From contig NZ_CP080382.1 in NCBI RefSeq assembly GCF_019443425.1, positions 1,922,001 to 1,986,000 of the forward strand: a DNA stretch of 64,000 bases. The letters are read 5' to 3'. The translations under genes were made by a program, and so were the position numbers. Shown in pieces: positions 16,332-30,584 of the stretch. The stretch's first letter is position 1, and each line of letters opens with the position of its first letter. Under the pieces are notes generated by a model. That model was not told the DNA's origin, searched no databases, and saw only the letters and a list, made by a program, of their open reading frames with translations. The DNA is from Arthrobacter sp. PAMC25284 (GTDB lineage Bacteria; Actinomycetota; Actinomycetes; Actinomycetales; Micrococcaceae).

Positions 16332-16357
16332 TAGTCCTCGGCTTCGGCCGAGGACTA
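16332..16357 (+). promoter_or_regulatory. UUCG-loop hairpin in leader of sugar ABC ATPase gene
   Basis: A perfect 11-bp stem (TAGTCCTCGGC, 16332-16342, with 16347-16357) is closed by a TTCG tetraloop. It lies 131 nt after otsB and 81 nt before the ABC ATPase start, with no T-tract behind it. It could be the otsB terminator or an mRNA-stabilising leader element. The rest of 16202-16438 shows no coding signal. Confidence 0.7.
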
Positions 16358-16438
16358 TGCGCATGAGAAAACTGAATACCAAGAACCATTCACAACGGAT
16401 CGTCCGGCACGTACCTGCCGGTGAAGGGATTGATAACT

Positions 16439-17521
<1,083 letters not shown>

Positions 17522-17541
17522 GCCCCCATAACACGCGTCCA

Positions 17542-17574
17542 ACGGCGGTCCTCCCATAGCGGAAGGGCCGCCGT
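17542..17574 (+). terminator. Probable terminator after ABC ATPase
   Basis: ACGGCGG (17542-17548) pairs with CCGCCGT (17568-17574), with partial pairing inside. It is 20 nt after the stop codon and there is no T-run. Confidence 0.4.
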
Positions 17575-17656
17575 CGGCCGTTAAAGCCGACACTCAGATT
17601 TCAAGCCGGGGCCCCGTTCGTTAGGGCCGCCGCCCCTCATACGGAAGAATTGGTTT

Positions 17657-19072
17657 ATGACCGAGGAAAACAACGCCCAGTGGCACGACGAGCCGACCGA
17701 CTACGGTCAGATCGGCAAGCTGCCGAGGTTTGAAGCCGCCAGCGCCAACGATGACAAGGCCGTCGCTTCAAGTTCGCTGAGCATCACTGCCGCCGCGACG
17801 GAACCGGAATTGCTGGACCTGCCGTGGCACATCGCCCTCGAGGACTGGCCGGCGCAGCACCTCGCCGCACTCCCCCGCGGCATCTCCCGGCACATCGTGC
17901 GCTTCGCCCACCTGGGCGGGTCTGTGATCGCGATCAAGGAAACCTCGGAGCACGTGGCCCGCCACGAGTACCACATGCTCCGCAAGCTGGCCCGGCTGGA
18001 CGTCCCCTGCGTGGAGCCAGTCGCCGTTATTACCGGGCGCACGACCCCGGAGGGGCGCCCGCTGAATCCGGTTCTGGTCACCAGGCATCTGAAATTTTCG
18101 ATGCCGTACCGCGCCCTGTTTTCGCAGATGCTGCGCAAGGACACCCTCACCCGCCTGATCGATGCCCAGGCCCTTCTATTGGTCCGCCTGCACCTGATCG
18201 GGTTCTACTGGGGCGACGTGTCACTGTCCAATACCCTGTTCCGCCGCGACGCCGGTGCGTTCGCCGCCTACTTAGTCGATGCCGAGACCGGCGAGCTCTA
18301 CCCCGATCTCTCGACCGGCCAGCGCGAGTACGATCTGGAAATTGCGCGGGTCAACATCGCCGGTGAACTGATGGATCTCCTGGAGGGCGGCCTGATCGAG
18401 GAGAAGGTGGACCCCGTGGCCACGAGTGAGCTGATCATGGACAGCTACCGCCGGCTCTGGACGGAACTCACGGAAAAGGAATCCTTTGAGATCGGTGAGC
18501 GCTGGCGCGTGGCCGCCCGGATCCGCAAACTCAACGATCTGGGGTTCGACGTCGAAGAGTATGCGATCAAGACCACCAAGAACGGTTCCACCATCCAGCT
18601 CCAGCCCAAGGTGGTGGATGCGGGGCACCACCAGCGCCGGCTCCTGCGCCTGACCGGCCTGGACGCGCAGGAAAACCAGGCCCGCCGCCTTCTCAATGAC
18701 ATGGACTCTTTCCGGGCGGACAACAATCCCGGCATGGACGAGGAATACAGCGCCCATCTCTGGGTCAGCCAGATCTTCGAACCAATCGTTCGCTCCATTC
18801 CCCGGGACCTCTCCGGCAAGCTCGAGCCGGCCGAGGCAGTGCACGAAATCCTGGAGCACCGCTGGTACATCTCCGAGCGGGAGAACCGCCATATCCCGCT
18901 CGCCGAGGCCGTTCAGTCCTACATTGATTCCGAGCTGCGCCACCGCCGCGACGAGGCCGCGATCATGCTCAACCCGGACACCGGACTGCTCAAGATCCTC
19001 GAGGTGGAAACCGAGGAATCACGCTACGGCTCCGAGGAAGACATCGACGAGTACCCGGACTCCGACGACTAA
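17657..19072 (+). CDS. DUF4032 / LPS-kinase-like family protein
   Basis: The 471-residue product belongs by pattern to the actinobacterial DUF4032 family, which has a protein-kinase-like (WaaP/Kdo kinase) N-terminal lobe. Seen here are GGSVIAIKETSEHVARHEYH (lysine and glutamate of a kinase N-lobe), the catalytic-loop-like RLHLIGFYWGDVSLSNTLFR, and AAYLVDAETGELY in the place of the metal-binding loop. The C-terminal half holds DUF4032 (RLTGLDAQENQARRLLNDMD, WYISERENRHIPLAEAVQSY) and an acidic tail. GGAAGAA precedes the ATG. The substrate is unknown. Confidence 0.85.
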   Translation: MTEENNAQWHDEPTDYGQIGKLPRFEAASANDDKAVASSSLSITAAATEPELLDLPWHIALEDWPAQHLAALPRGISRHIVRFAHLGGSVIAIKETSEHVARHEYHMLRKLARLDVPCVEPVAVITGRTTPEGRPLNPVLVTRHLKFSMPYRALFSQMLRKDTLTRLIDAQALLLVRLHLIGFYWGDVSLSNTLFRRDAGAFAAYLVDAETGELYPDLSTGQREYDLEIARVNIAGELMDLLEGGLIEEKVDPVATSELIMDSYRRLWTELTEKESFEIGERWRVAARIRKLNDLGFDVEEYAIKTTKNGSTIQLQPKVVDAGHHQRRLLRLTGLDAQENQARRLLNDMDSFRADNNPGMDEEYSAHLWVSQIFEPIVRSIPRDLSGKLEPAEAVHEILEHRWYISERENRHIPLAEAVQSYIDSELRHRRDEAAIMLNPDTGLLKILEVETEESRYGSEEDIDEYPDSDD

Positions 19073-19126
19073 GGCTTCGTCCCGGCCGGTTTTTATGGCA
19101 CGGACGGGCTTCTTCGTTGCTGCGGG

Positions 19127-20494
19127 CTAAATCGCTTTCCCCGGGTTGAGGATGCCGGCCGGGTCGAACAGTTCCTTGATCCGGCGCTGCAGTTCGCGTA
19201 CGGGTTCCTTCTGTTCCAGCCCGAGCCAGCGCAGCTTGTACTGGCCGATGCCATGTTCACCGGTAATGGTGCCACCCATCGCCAAAGCCGCGGTGATGGA
19301 CTCGTCCAGGACCTTGCCCAGGCGCTCCATGGCGTCGGGGTCCACAGTGTTGTCCACCCTGTCCACCCAGAACGTGGGATGAAGGTTGCCGTCGCCCGCA
19401 TGCGCGACGATCTTGAGTCGGACGTGGCGCGCCGCGGCCATGGTTTCCAGCGCAGCCACGTAGTCCACCAGCTTCGAACGCGGGACGGCGACGTCCTCAC
19501 CCACCCGGTACTCATCGTCCACTTCGTCACCGCGGCTGTGGCGCCGCATCTCCACCAGATGCTCGGCCTCCGCGCTGGCCTCCGTGGTCACCACCGCCCC
19601 GCCCGCCGCAAGCACCGTGCGGATGGCCGCGGCTTCCGCCGCGGCGCCGAAGCCGTCGGTCTGGATCAGCAGCAGGGAGGCACCCCGCACGGACAGGTTC
19701 GAGCCGTGGAGGTCATCGAGCTGGGCGAGCGTTCCGCCGTCGAGCAGTTCCATGATGGCGGGCTGCACGCGCGCCTTACCGACCGCCAGGACTCCCGCGG
19801 CGGCACTGCGGAAGTCCGGGTAGAACGCGGCGATCGTGTGGACCTCGCGCGGTAAGTACTTAAGCCGGACCGTCACCGCGACCACGATCCCCAGCGTGCC
19901 CTCCGAGCCTACGAAAAGGCCGGTCAGGTCATAGCCGGCGACACCTTTGAAAGTCTGGTGCCCGGTGTGGATCAGCGAGCCGTCCGCGAGGACGACGTCG
20001 AGTGCCAGGACTGAGTCCCGCGTCACACCGTATTTGGCGCAGCGCAGCCCGCCCGCGTTGGTGGCCACGTTCCCGCCCACGGTGGAGATCCGGAAGCTGG
20101 CCGGATCCGGGGCGAACATGAGCCCGTGCACCGCCGCGGCGGCGTTGAGGTCCCCGTTGATGACGCCGGGTTCGACGACGGCGGTCTCGTCGTCCGGGCT
20201 GAGCGCCAGGATGCGGTTCATCCGTTCCAGGCTGAGAACGACGCAGCCTTCGGTGGCGTGCGCTCCGCCGGAAACCCCGGTCCCGGCGCCCCGGGCCACC
20301 AGTGCGACCCCGTGGGCGGCGCAGGCCCTGACGGTGGCCTGCACATCCGCCACGGACTCGGCCCGGACGACGGCCTGCGGCAGCCTGAACTCGAGAACCG
20401 GCGCCTGGTCCACGGCGTACGTTGCCATCGTGGTCTCATCCACGGCTACCTTGGCTTGGCCAAGGGCGGCCGTGAGCTCGTCAATGATGCTCAA
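19127..20494 (-). CDS. FAD-linked oxidase, GlcD/D-lactate dehydrogenase type
   Basis: The 455-residue product is a VAO-family flavoprotein oxidising a 2-hydroxyacid such as glycolate or D-lactate. FAD-binding signatures are ARGAGTGVSGGAHATEGCVV and GGNVATNAGGLRCAKYGVTR. The C-terminal substrate domain contains KIVAHAGDGNLHPTFWVDRV and GTITGEHGIGQYKLRWLGLE. The start is an uncommon TTG at 20494 with GAGAGACC upstream; no better start exists. No GlcE/GlcF partners are nearby, so it probably acts as a single-subunit enzyme. The exact substrate is not determinable here. Confidence 0.9.
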   Translation of the reverse strand: MSIIDELTAALGQAKVAVDETTMATYAVDQAPVLEFRLPQAVVRAESVADVQATVRACAAHGVALVARGAGTGVSGGAHATEGCVVLSLERMNRILALSPDDETAVVEPGVINGDLNAAAAVHGLMFAPDPASFRISTVGGNVATNAGGLRCAKYGVTRDSVLALDVVLADGSLIHTGHQTFKGVAGYDLTGLFVGSEGTLGIVVAVTVRLKYLPREVHTIAAFYPDFRSAAAGVLAVGKARVQPAIMELLDGGTLAQLDDLHGSNLSVRGASLLLIQTDGFGAAAEAAAIRTVLAAGGAVVTTEASAEAEHLVEMRRHSRGDEVDDEYRVGEDVAVPRSKLVDYVAALETMAAARHVRLKIVAHAGDGNLHPTFWVDRVDNTVDPDAMERLGKVLDESITAALAMGGTITGEHGIGQYKLRWLGLEQKEPVRELQRRIKELFDPAGILNPGKAI

Positions 20495-20585
20495 GGTCTC
20501 TCACAATCGTTAGATTTCGGCCTTCAGTCTATGTGGCTGGCCCGTGTGGCAGGCCCCGCCTGCAGCGGGTTCACCAGACCCGGAG

Positions 20586-20599
20586 TGCAAACGTTTCCA
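20586..20599. promoter_or_regulatory. LacI-family operator (upstream copy)
   Basis: TGCAAACGTTTCCA is a near-palindrome of the LacI/CcpA class (TGNAANCGNTTNCA). It lies between the GlcD-type gene and the alpha-glucosidase gene, 133 bp centre to centre from the second operator. Confidence 0.65.
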
Positions 20600-20718
20600 G
20601 CATCTTTAGAGGGCGGGCAATTTGCTGGTGGACGCCAGCGGAACAACGGCATTCGCCAGCCGCAAAAGAGCCCTTCGCAAGTCCAATCGTTGGCCAAATC
20701 AAATGTGACACACGCCAC

Positions 20719-20732
20719 TGGAAGCGCTTTCA
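20719..20732. promoter_or_regulatory. LacI-family operator overlapping the alpha-glucosidase promoter
   Basis: TGGAAGCGCTTTCA is a LacI-family palindrome with a central CG. It overlaps the predicted -35 of the alpha-glucosidase gene, whose -10 (TACCAT) is at 20751-20756, so binding should repress. The LacI-type regulator at 22546 is the likely ligand-sensing partner. Confidence 0.75.
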
Positions 20733-20763
20733 TTCCCAGAGTTTCGGGCATACCATTACCGGC

Positions 20764-22546
20764 ATGTCCGTTGACTCAGTACTCACCGCCCACGCTGCGC
20801 AGGCCAGCGCCCAGACCGGACCATTGACGCCGGTTCACCCCGCAGACAGCACTCCCGGGTGGTGGCGGTCGGCAGTTATCTACCAGATCTACCCGCGCTC
20901 TTTCCGGGACCTGAACGGCGACGGCATCGGCGATCTCGCCGGCATCACTGCAGAACTGTCGCAGCTGGCCGAACTGGACGTCGACGCCGTCTGGCTGTCC
21001 CCCTTCTACCGGTCCCCGCAGCGCGACGCCGGTTACGACGTCAGCGATTATTGCGACGTCGACCCGCTTTTCGGGACGCTGGCCGATTTCGATGCCATGA
21101 TCGCCGAAGCAACCCGGTTGGGCCTGCGCATGATCGTAGACCTCGTCCCCAACCACTGCTCAGACCAGCACCAGGCTTTCCAGGCGGCCCTGGCCGCCCC
21201 TGCCGGCAGTCCCGAACGGGACCTCTTCATCTTCCGTGACGGTCGCGGGGAGTTCGGCCAGGAAGCGCCGAACAACTGGCAGTCGCACTTCGGCGGTTCG
21301 GCCTGGACCCGGATCACTGAGCCCGATGGGGCCCCCGGCCAGTGGTACCTGCACCTGTTTGATTCCTCGCAGCCCGATTTCAACTGGGACAACGACGCCG
21401 TCCACGCCGAGTTTGCCCGTGTGCTCCGCTTCTGGCTGGACCGTGGAGTCAGCGGCTTCCGTGTGGATGTTGCCCACGCTCTGGTCAAGGCCAAGGGCCT
21501 GCCGGAATGGGGCGGCCGCGCCGACGGGGCCAGCTCCTGGGGCTTCCCCGGCCACGAGGCCCCCGATGTTTGGGCAGCCGGCCGTGCATGAGATCTACCG
21601 CGAGTGGCGGAAGATCCTCGCCGAATACGGCCCCGACACGATCCTCTGCGCCGAGGCCAACGTGGAGCCGCTGTCCCGCCTGTCGGACTGGGTCCGCCCT
21701 GACGAAATGCACCAGGCGTTCAACTTTCCCTACCTGCACGCCGGCCTGGACCTTGGCCGCCTGCGCTACGTCGTCACCGAATCCTTGACAGCGCTGGATT
21801 CGGTTGGTGCACCCACCACCTGGGTCCTGTCCAACCACGACGTCGTCCGGCACGCCACCCGATTCGGGTACCACGGACAGGCGCCGCGCGACGGGGACGG
21901 AATCGGCGCCTTTGATCCGCAGCCCAATGAGGAACTCGGACGGACCCGGGCAGCAGCCGCCTCCTTATTTATGCTGGGGCTGCCGGGCGGCGCGTACCTC
22001 TACCAGGGCGAGGAGCTCGGGCTGCCGGACGGCATCGACATTCCCGACAGCCGTCGCCAGGACCCCACCTTTGCCCGCACAGGCGGCGAGCGGCTGGGCC
22101 GCGACGGGTGCCGTGTGCCTTTGCCGTGGCGTACCGGTGAACTTCATGCGGGCTTCGGCGGCGGCCAGGATCCCTGGCTGCCGCAGCCTGCCAGCTTTGA
22201 CGCCCTGTCCCGTGATGCGCAGGACGTGTCACCGTCGTCGCACCTGAACCTGTATCGGCGGACGCTGGCCCTGCGGCGTGAGCTCCGGCTCGGCCAGGGT
22301 TCCCTGTCCTGGATGGAGGCCTGGTGCACGGACACGTCTCTGGCCTTCCTCAATGGCACCACCGCGATCCTGATAAATACGGGCCACGACGCCATGGAAC
22401 TGCCTGCAGGACGCGTACTCCTGCGCAGTACCCCGTACGCTGTCTACGGCGATTTCACGGCCGGCGAAAGCGGCGCGGACCGTCACATACGCTCAGGGGA
22501 AACTGTTTGGCTGGAAATCAACATTGAGGACACGGAGAACCAGTAA
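20764..22546 (+). pseudogene. GH13 alpha-glucosidase (oligo-1,6-glucosidase type), frameshifted by +1
   Basis: The enzyme hydrolyses short alpha-glucosides. The first frame has WWRSAVIYQIYPRSFRDLNG, DVDAVWLSPFYRSPQRDAGY, DLVPNHCSDQH and the nucleophile region GVSGFRVDVAHALVK. The second frame has the acid/base ILCAEANVEPLSRL, TWVLSNHDVVRHATRFGYHG and GGAYLYQGEELGLPDGIDIP. They meet in five C at 21560-21564. Removing one C joins GHEAP to MFGQPAVHEIYREW and gives 593 residues. As written, translation stops about 276 residues in. It is probably leaderless (TACCAT, 7 nt, ATG). Its stop overlaps the lacI ATG (TAATG). Confidence 0.85.
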
Positions 22547-23577
22547 TGACCGGCATCAAGGACGTCGCGGAACGGTCCGGCCTCTCCATTGCCACCGTTT
22601 CGCGTGCCTTGAGCGGCAAGAATAACGTCTCTGCCCGCAGCCGGGAGTTGGCCCGGCACGCCGCCGCGGAGCTCGGTTTTGTCCTCTCGTACCACGCCTC
22701 CAGCCTCGCCTCCGGCCGGACGCACAATATCGGGATTGTCGTTCCCTCGGTCCACCGCTGGTATTTCTCGGCGGTGGTCGAGGGAGCCTCGGCAGCCCTG
22801 CTGGACGCCGGATATGACCTGACGCTCTACAACGTCAGTGAAGGCCATAAGCGCCGCCGCAGCGTGCTGAACGACTTCCTTCTGCGCAAACGCGTAGACG
22901 CCGTCATCGCAGTATCTTTGGTGCTCAAAGAGTCCGAAATCCAGCAGCTCATGGCTATCCACCGGCCGATCGTGGGCATCGGCGGACCGCTTCCCGGGGC
23001 ATCGACGATCCGCATCGACGATTCCGGAATTGCCGGGGCTGCGACCCGGCACTTGATCCAACTCGGTCACACCAAGGTTGCACATATGACTGGCTCCTCA
23101 GACTATGAGAAGGATTTCGGGCTTCCCGGCATCCGACAGGGCGGCTTCACCAAGGCCATGAAAGAGACAGGAACCGCCGTTCGTCCCGAGTGGCAGGTCT
23201 CCGCCGACTTCACCATCCAGGGGGCGTACGCCAGCGCCCGGCAGTTGCTGGGCGGCGCCGCTGAGCGCCCGACAGCCGTGTTTGCGGCCTCTGACGAGAT
23301 GGCCATCGGCACTATCCTCGCAGCGCGGGACTTCGGCCTCCGCGTCCCGGAAGATCTATCGGTCATCGGGATCGACGGTCACGAGCTCGGCGGAGTATTT
23401 GGGCTGACAACCATCGACCAGGACGCCCGCGGTCAGGGTGAGCTGGCAGTGCAGCGGCTCCTGGCCGGCCTCGACCGCGGGACAGCTCCGGAGGCCACGG
23501 ACACCGAGTACCCGACCCGGTTCGTGATCCGTTCCAGCACCGCGGTGCCCCCAGCCGATGTTGCGCGGCTGCGTTGA
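22546..23577 (+). CDS. LacI-family transcriptional regulator
   Basis: The 343-residue repressor has an N-terminal helix-turn-helix (IKDVAERSGLSIATVSRALS, then GKNNVSARSRELARHAAAEL) and the hinge helix SYHASSLASGR. The periplasmic-binding-like ligand domain begins NIGIVVPSVHRWYF and contains VIGIDGHELGGVFGLTTIDQ. The gene overlaps the alpha-glucosidase by one base, so it is co-transcribed with its likely target. It probably binds the operators at 20586-20599 and 20719-20732 and responds to an alpha-glucoside. The effector is inferred. Confidence 0.93.
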   Translation: MTGIKDVAERSGLSIATVSRALSGKNNVSARSRELARHAAAELGFVLSYHASSLASGRTHNIGIVVPSVHRWYFSAVVEGASAALLDAGYDLTLYNVSEGHKRRRSVLNDFLLRKRVDAVIAVSLVLKESEIQQLMAIHRPIVGIGGPLPGASTIRIDDSGIAGAATRHLIQLGHTKVAHMTGSSDYEKDFGLPGIRQGGFTKAMKETGTAVRPEWQVSADFTIQGAYASARQLLGGAAERPTAVFAASDEMAIGTILAARDFGLRVPEDLSVIGIDGHELGGVFGLTTIDQDARGQGELAVQRLLAGLDRGTAPEATDTEYPTRFVIRSSTAVPPADVARLR

Positions 23578-23604
23578 GCGCCTGCTCCTACCGGCAGGTA
23601 CGGG

Positions 23605-24096
23605 TCAGTCCCCGGCACCGCCCATGAAGCGTACAAACCTCTCCAGCACCACCGGCCAGCCGGCGGCGTGATCCGCCCGCGTGGCAGCAGGATCCTCCGC
23701 GCCTTCCCACCCCGAATGAACGAGACGCAACTCGGTGCCGGACTCCACTGCACGGAAGGCCACGCGAAGTTCGGTGGACCACAGCGCAGTGGTTCCGGGG
23801 TGCCAGCTGGCGTGGAACGAGAGTGGAGGCTGCCAGTCATCGATGGATCCCCAGATGGCCGTCCTGCCGTCATCAGCCGTTTCCAGGACCAGGTTCTCCT
23901 CGAACTCCACGTAGGAACCCACGCCGTAGACGCTGTGGGCCTCCAGCGGCCACCACAAGTGCGTGTGTTCCGTGAACCCCATAAAGGTCCGGGCCACGGC
24001 ACCTGGCACCACGACGGTGACGACGACGGGCTCCAGTCCGCCGGCCGTCTTCGGTTCCGGGGTCTCGGCGGGTGCATGGCTGAAGAGGTTGTCCAT
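23605..24096 (-). CDS. SRPBCC (START/Bet v1-like) domain protein
   Basis: The 163-residue product resembles AHSA1-type SRPBCC proteins, which have a deep hydrophobic pocket. Seen are VPGAVARTFMGFTEHTHLWW near the N-terminus and the C-terminal pattern ESGTELRLVHSGWEGAEDPA with GWPVVLERFVRFM. The ATG at 24096 is supported by a TAGAGT box 8 nt upstream, suggesting a leaderless mRNA. A longer frame to 24165 lacks support. It is convergent with lacI. The ligand is unknown. Confidence 0.8.
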   Translation of the reverse strand: MDNLFSHAPAETPEPKTAGGLEPVVVTVVVPGAVARTFMGFTEHTHLWWPLEAHSVYGVGSYVEFEENLVLETADDGRTAIWGSIDDWQPPLSFHASWHPGTTALWSTELRVAFRAVESGTELRLVHSGWEGAEDPAATRADHAAGWPVVLERFVRFMGGAGD

Positions 24097-24150
24097 GGGC
24101 ACCAACTCTACCCGGGGGACGCCACCGTAAGACCTGCAGCACCTGGACCT

Positions 24151-24220
24151 ACGCTCCTGCAGCACGGAACGAGAGGTGCGGGAGGGCTTGGATTAAACCT
24201 GCGGGATCTGCGGGACGGTG
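24151..24220. repeat. Dispersed intergenic palindromic repeat, copy 1
   Basis: The order ACGCTCCTGCAGCAC, spacer, GTGCGGGAG, then TTAAACCTGCGGGATCTGCGG matches the element around 44760-44821 (ACGCTCCCGCAGCAC, GTGCGGGAG, TTAAACTGCAGAATCTGCGG). Further TTAAAG-ended units continue to about 24265. It lies in the intergenic region between the SRPBCC gene and the rrn terminator. Confidence 0.6.
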
Positions 24221-24267
24221 TATTCCGCGGTGTGGGTTAAAGTACTCCGCGGCGATGGTTAAAGAGG

Positions 24268-24299
24268 GAGAGCCTCCAACCTGGTGGTTGGAGGCTCTC
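24268..24299 (-). terminator. Terminator of the rrn operon
   Basis: A perfect 14-bp stem (GAGAGCCTCCAACC, 24268-24281, with 24286-24299) and a 4-nt loop follow the distal 5S gene. On the minus strand it is followed by CCCTCTTTAACC. Confidence 0.85.
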
Positions 24300-24315
24300 G
24301 ACCTGTTAATGGTTG

Positions 24316-24432
24316 TCCGGCGGCGTCCTACTCTCCCACACCCTCCCGGGTGCAGTACCATCGGCGCTGTGGGTCTTAGCTTCCGGGTTCGGGATGGGAC
24401 CGGGCGTTTCCCCCACGCTGTGACCGCCGTAA
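24316..24432 (-). rRNA. rrf: 5S ribosomal RNA, distal copy
   Basis: This 117-nt sequence is identical to the 5S copy at 24545-24661. It has the conserved GTTACGGCGGTCACAGCG start, CCCGAACCCGGAAGCTAAG core and GGGAGAGTAGGACGCCGCC end. It is a second 5S gene at the end of the rrn operon. Confidence 0.97.
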
Positions 24433-24498
24433 CCCTGTATCCGCTCCCCGTCCGCCTGGGCGTTCGAGGGGGAAATCTATAGTTACAACATTTGTGTG

Positions 24499-24533
24499 GC
24501 TCGACCCCCGACAATCGTTGTCGGGGGTCGAGC
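24499..24533 (-). terminator. Long hairpin between the two 5S genes
   Basis: A perfect 16-bp stem (GCTCGACCCCCGACAA, 24499-24514, with 24518-24533) has a 3-nt loop. There is no T-tract. It may be a former terminator bypassed after 5S duplication, or an RNase III processing site. Confidence 0.7.
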
Positions 24534-24544
24534 ACTAAATAGTG

Positions 24545-24661
24545 TCCGGCGGCGTCCTACTCTCCCACACCCTCCCGGGTGCAGTACCATCGGCGCTGTG
24601 GGTCTTAGCTTCCGGGTTCGGGATGGGACCGGGCGTTTCCCCCACGCTGTGACCGCCGTAA
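24545..24661 (-). rRNA. rrf: 5S ribosomal RNA, proximal copy
   Basis: This is a 117-nt 5S rRNA with the canonical conserved segments, directly downstream of 23S. It is identical to the distal copy, while the flanking spacers differ, so only the gene itself is duplicated or homogenised. Confidence 0.97.
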
Positions 24662-24819
24662 CCTTATGTCCCGCATCCTGGCATGGCCGGGGTGGGGAAA
24701 GTTGTGGTTACAACCTGTCCACGTCCGCCCCCGTTGTGTGTGGGGGTGGTGTGGTGTTGTTATTTTGTTGTTGGTTCACCAGGCAACGAAACCCGTGGCG
24801 GGTTTGTTGGTTGGGAACC

Positions 24820-24832
24820 ACATAGTGGACGC
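24820..24832 (-). promoter_or_regulatory. 3' half of the 23S processing stem
   Basis: ACATAGTGGACGC on the plus strand (24820-24832) is the exact complement of 28162-28174, on the other side of the 23S gene. In the transcript the two segments pair to form a long stem enclosing 23S, the usual RNase III substrate. The surrounding bases pair further with a few mismatches. Confidence 0.75.
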
Positions 24833-24904
24833 AAGCGTATCTTGTTTCTTTACTCTTCCCGTGGTGTGAACGTCTTTTGAATCCGTTCACGGGGAGGAGT
24901 GTGT

Positions 24905-30107
<5,203 letters not shown>

Positions 30108-30347
30108 AGTAAAACAAAAACAGACACAACCACACGCCCCCGGGAAAACGGGAACGCCGGCTGCACAAAATTTGAAACCAGCCAAAAACACCAGACCACA
30201 CCACGGGGTGGCGGATCCAGCACATTCAACCAATTCAATACAATAAATTGGTATCAACAAACTTGGCACACTATTGAGTTCTCAAACAACAGACACACCC
30301 GGCACCACCACAACCTCAACCGTGGATCGCTCCGGAGCAACCTGACA
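30108..30347 (-). other. rrn leader region
   Basis: This is the transcribed leader between the proximal rrn promoter and 16S. It holds TTGTTTGAGAACTCAATAGT (about 30270-30289 on the minus strand), the conserved actinobacterial box A/processing region. There is no coding signal. Confidence 0.7.
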
Positions 30348-30376
30348 AACTTACCCGGCCGCTTCACCCTTGTCAA
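30348..30376 (-). promoter_or_regulatory. rrn promoter, proximal
   Basis: On the minus strand TTGACA (30371-30376), a 17-nt spacer and TAAGTT (30348-30353). The -35 is a perfect sigma-70 consensus and the spacing is optimal. Confidence 0.8.
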
Positions 30377-30456
30377 ATCGGCGATCTCCACTCAGTCCGC
30401 CGTGAGGCTTCTGTGTGGTTTTTGCCGTCCAACTCCGGGGAGCAGCGCGGAAATAA

Positions 30457-30485
30457 ACTATACCAGCACTTTGCGGTACTGGCAA
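30457..30485 (-). promoter_or_regulatory. rrn promoter, distal
   Basis: On the minus strand TTGCCA (30480-30485), a 17-nt spacer and TATAGT (30457-30462). This is a second housekeeping promoter about 110 bp upstream of the first. Confidence 0.75.
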
Positions 30486-30506
30486 CGCGCCCCCGGTAGC
30501 AAGCCC

Positions 30507-30541
30507 GGAGGGCCCGGAATCACGCGGATTCCGGGCCCTCC
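30507..30541 (-). terminator. Terminator of the glgE-treS-pep2-glgB operon
   Basis: A perfect 15-bp stem (GGAGGGCCCGGAATC, 30507-30521, with 30527-30541) and 5-nt loop lie 43 nt after the glgB stop. It separates the glycogen operon from the rrn promoters. Confidence 0.85.
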
Positions 30542-30584
30542 GTCCCACCCCGGCCGTAGCCTGGCGTCAGGCTGACCGTCCGGA

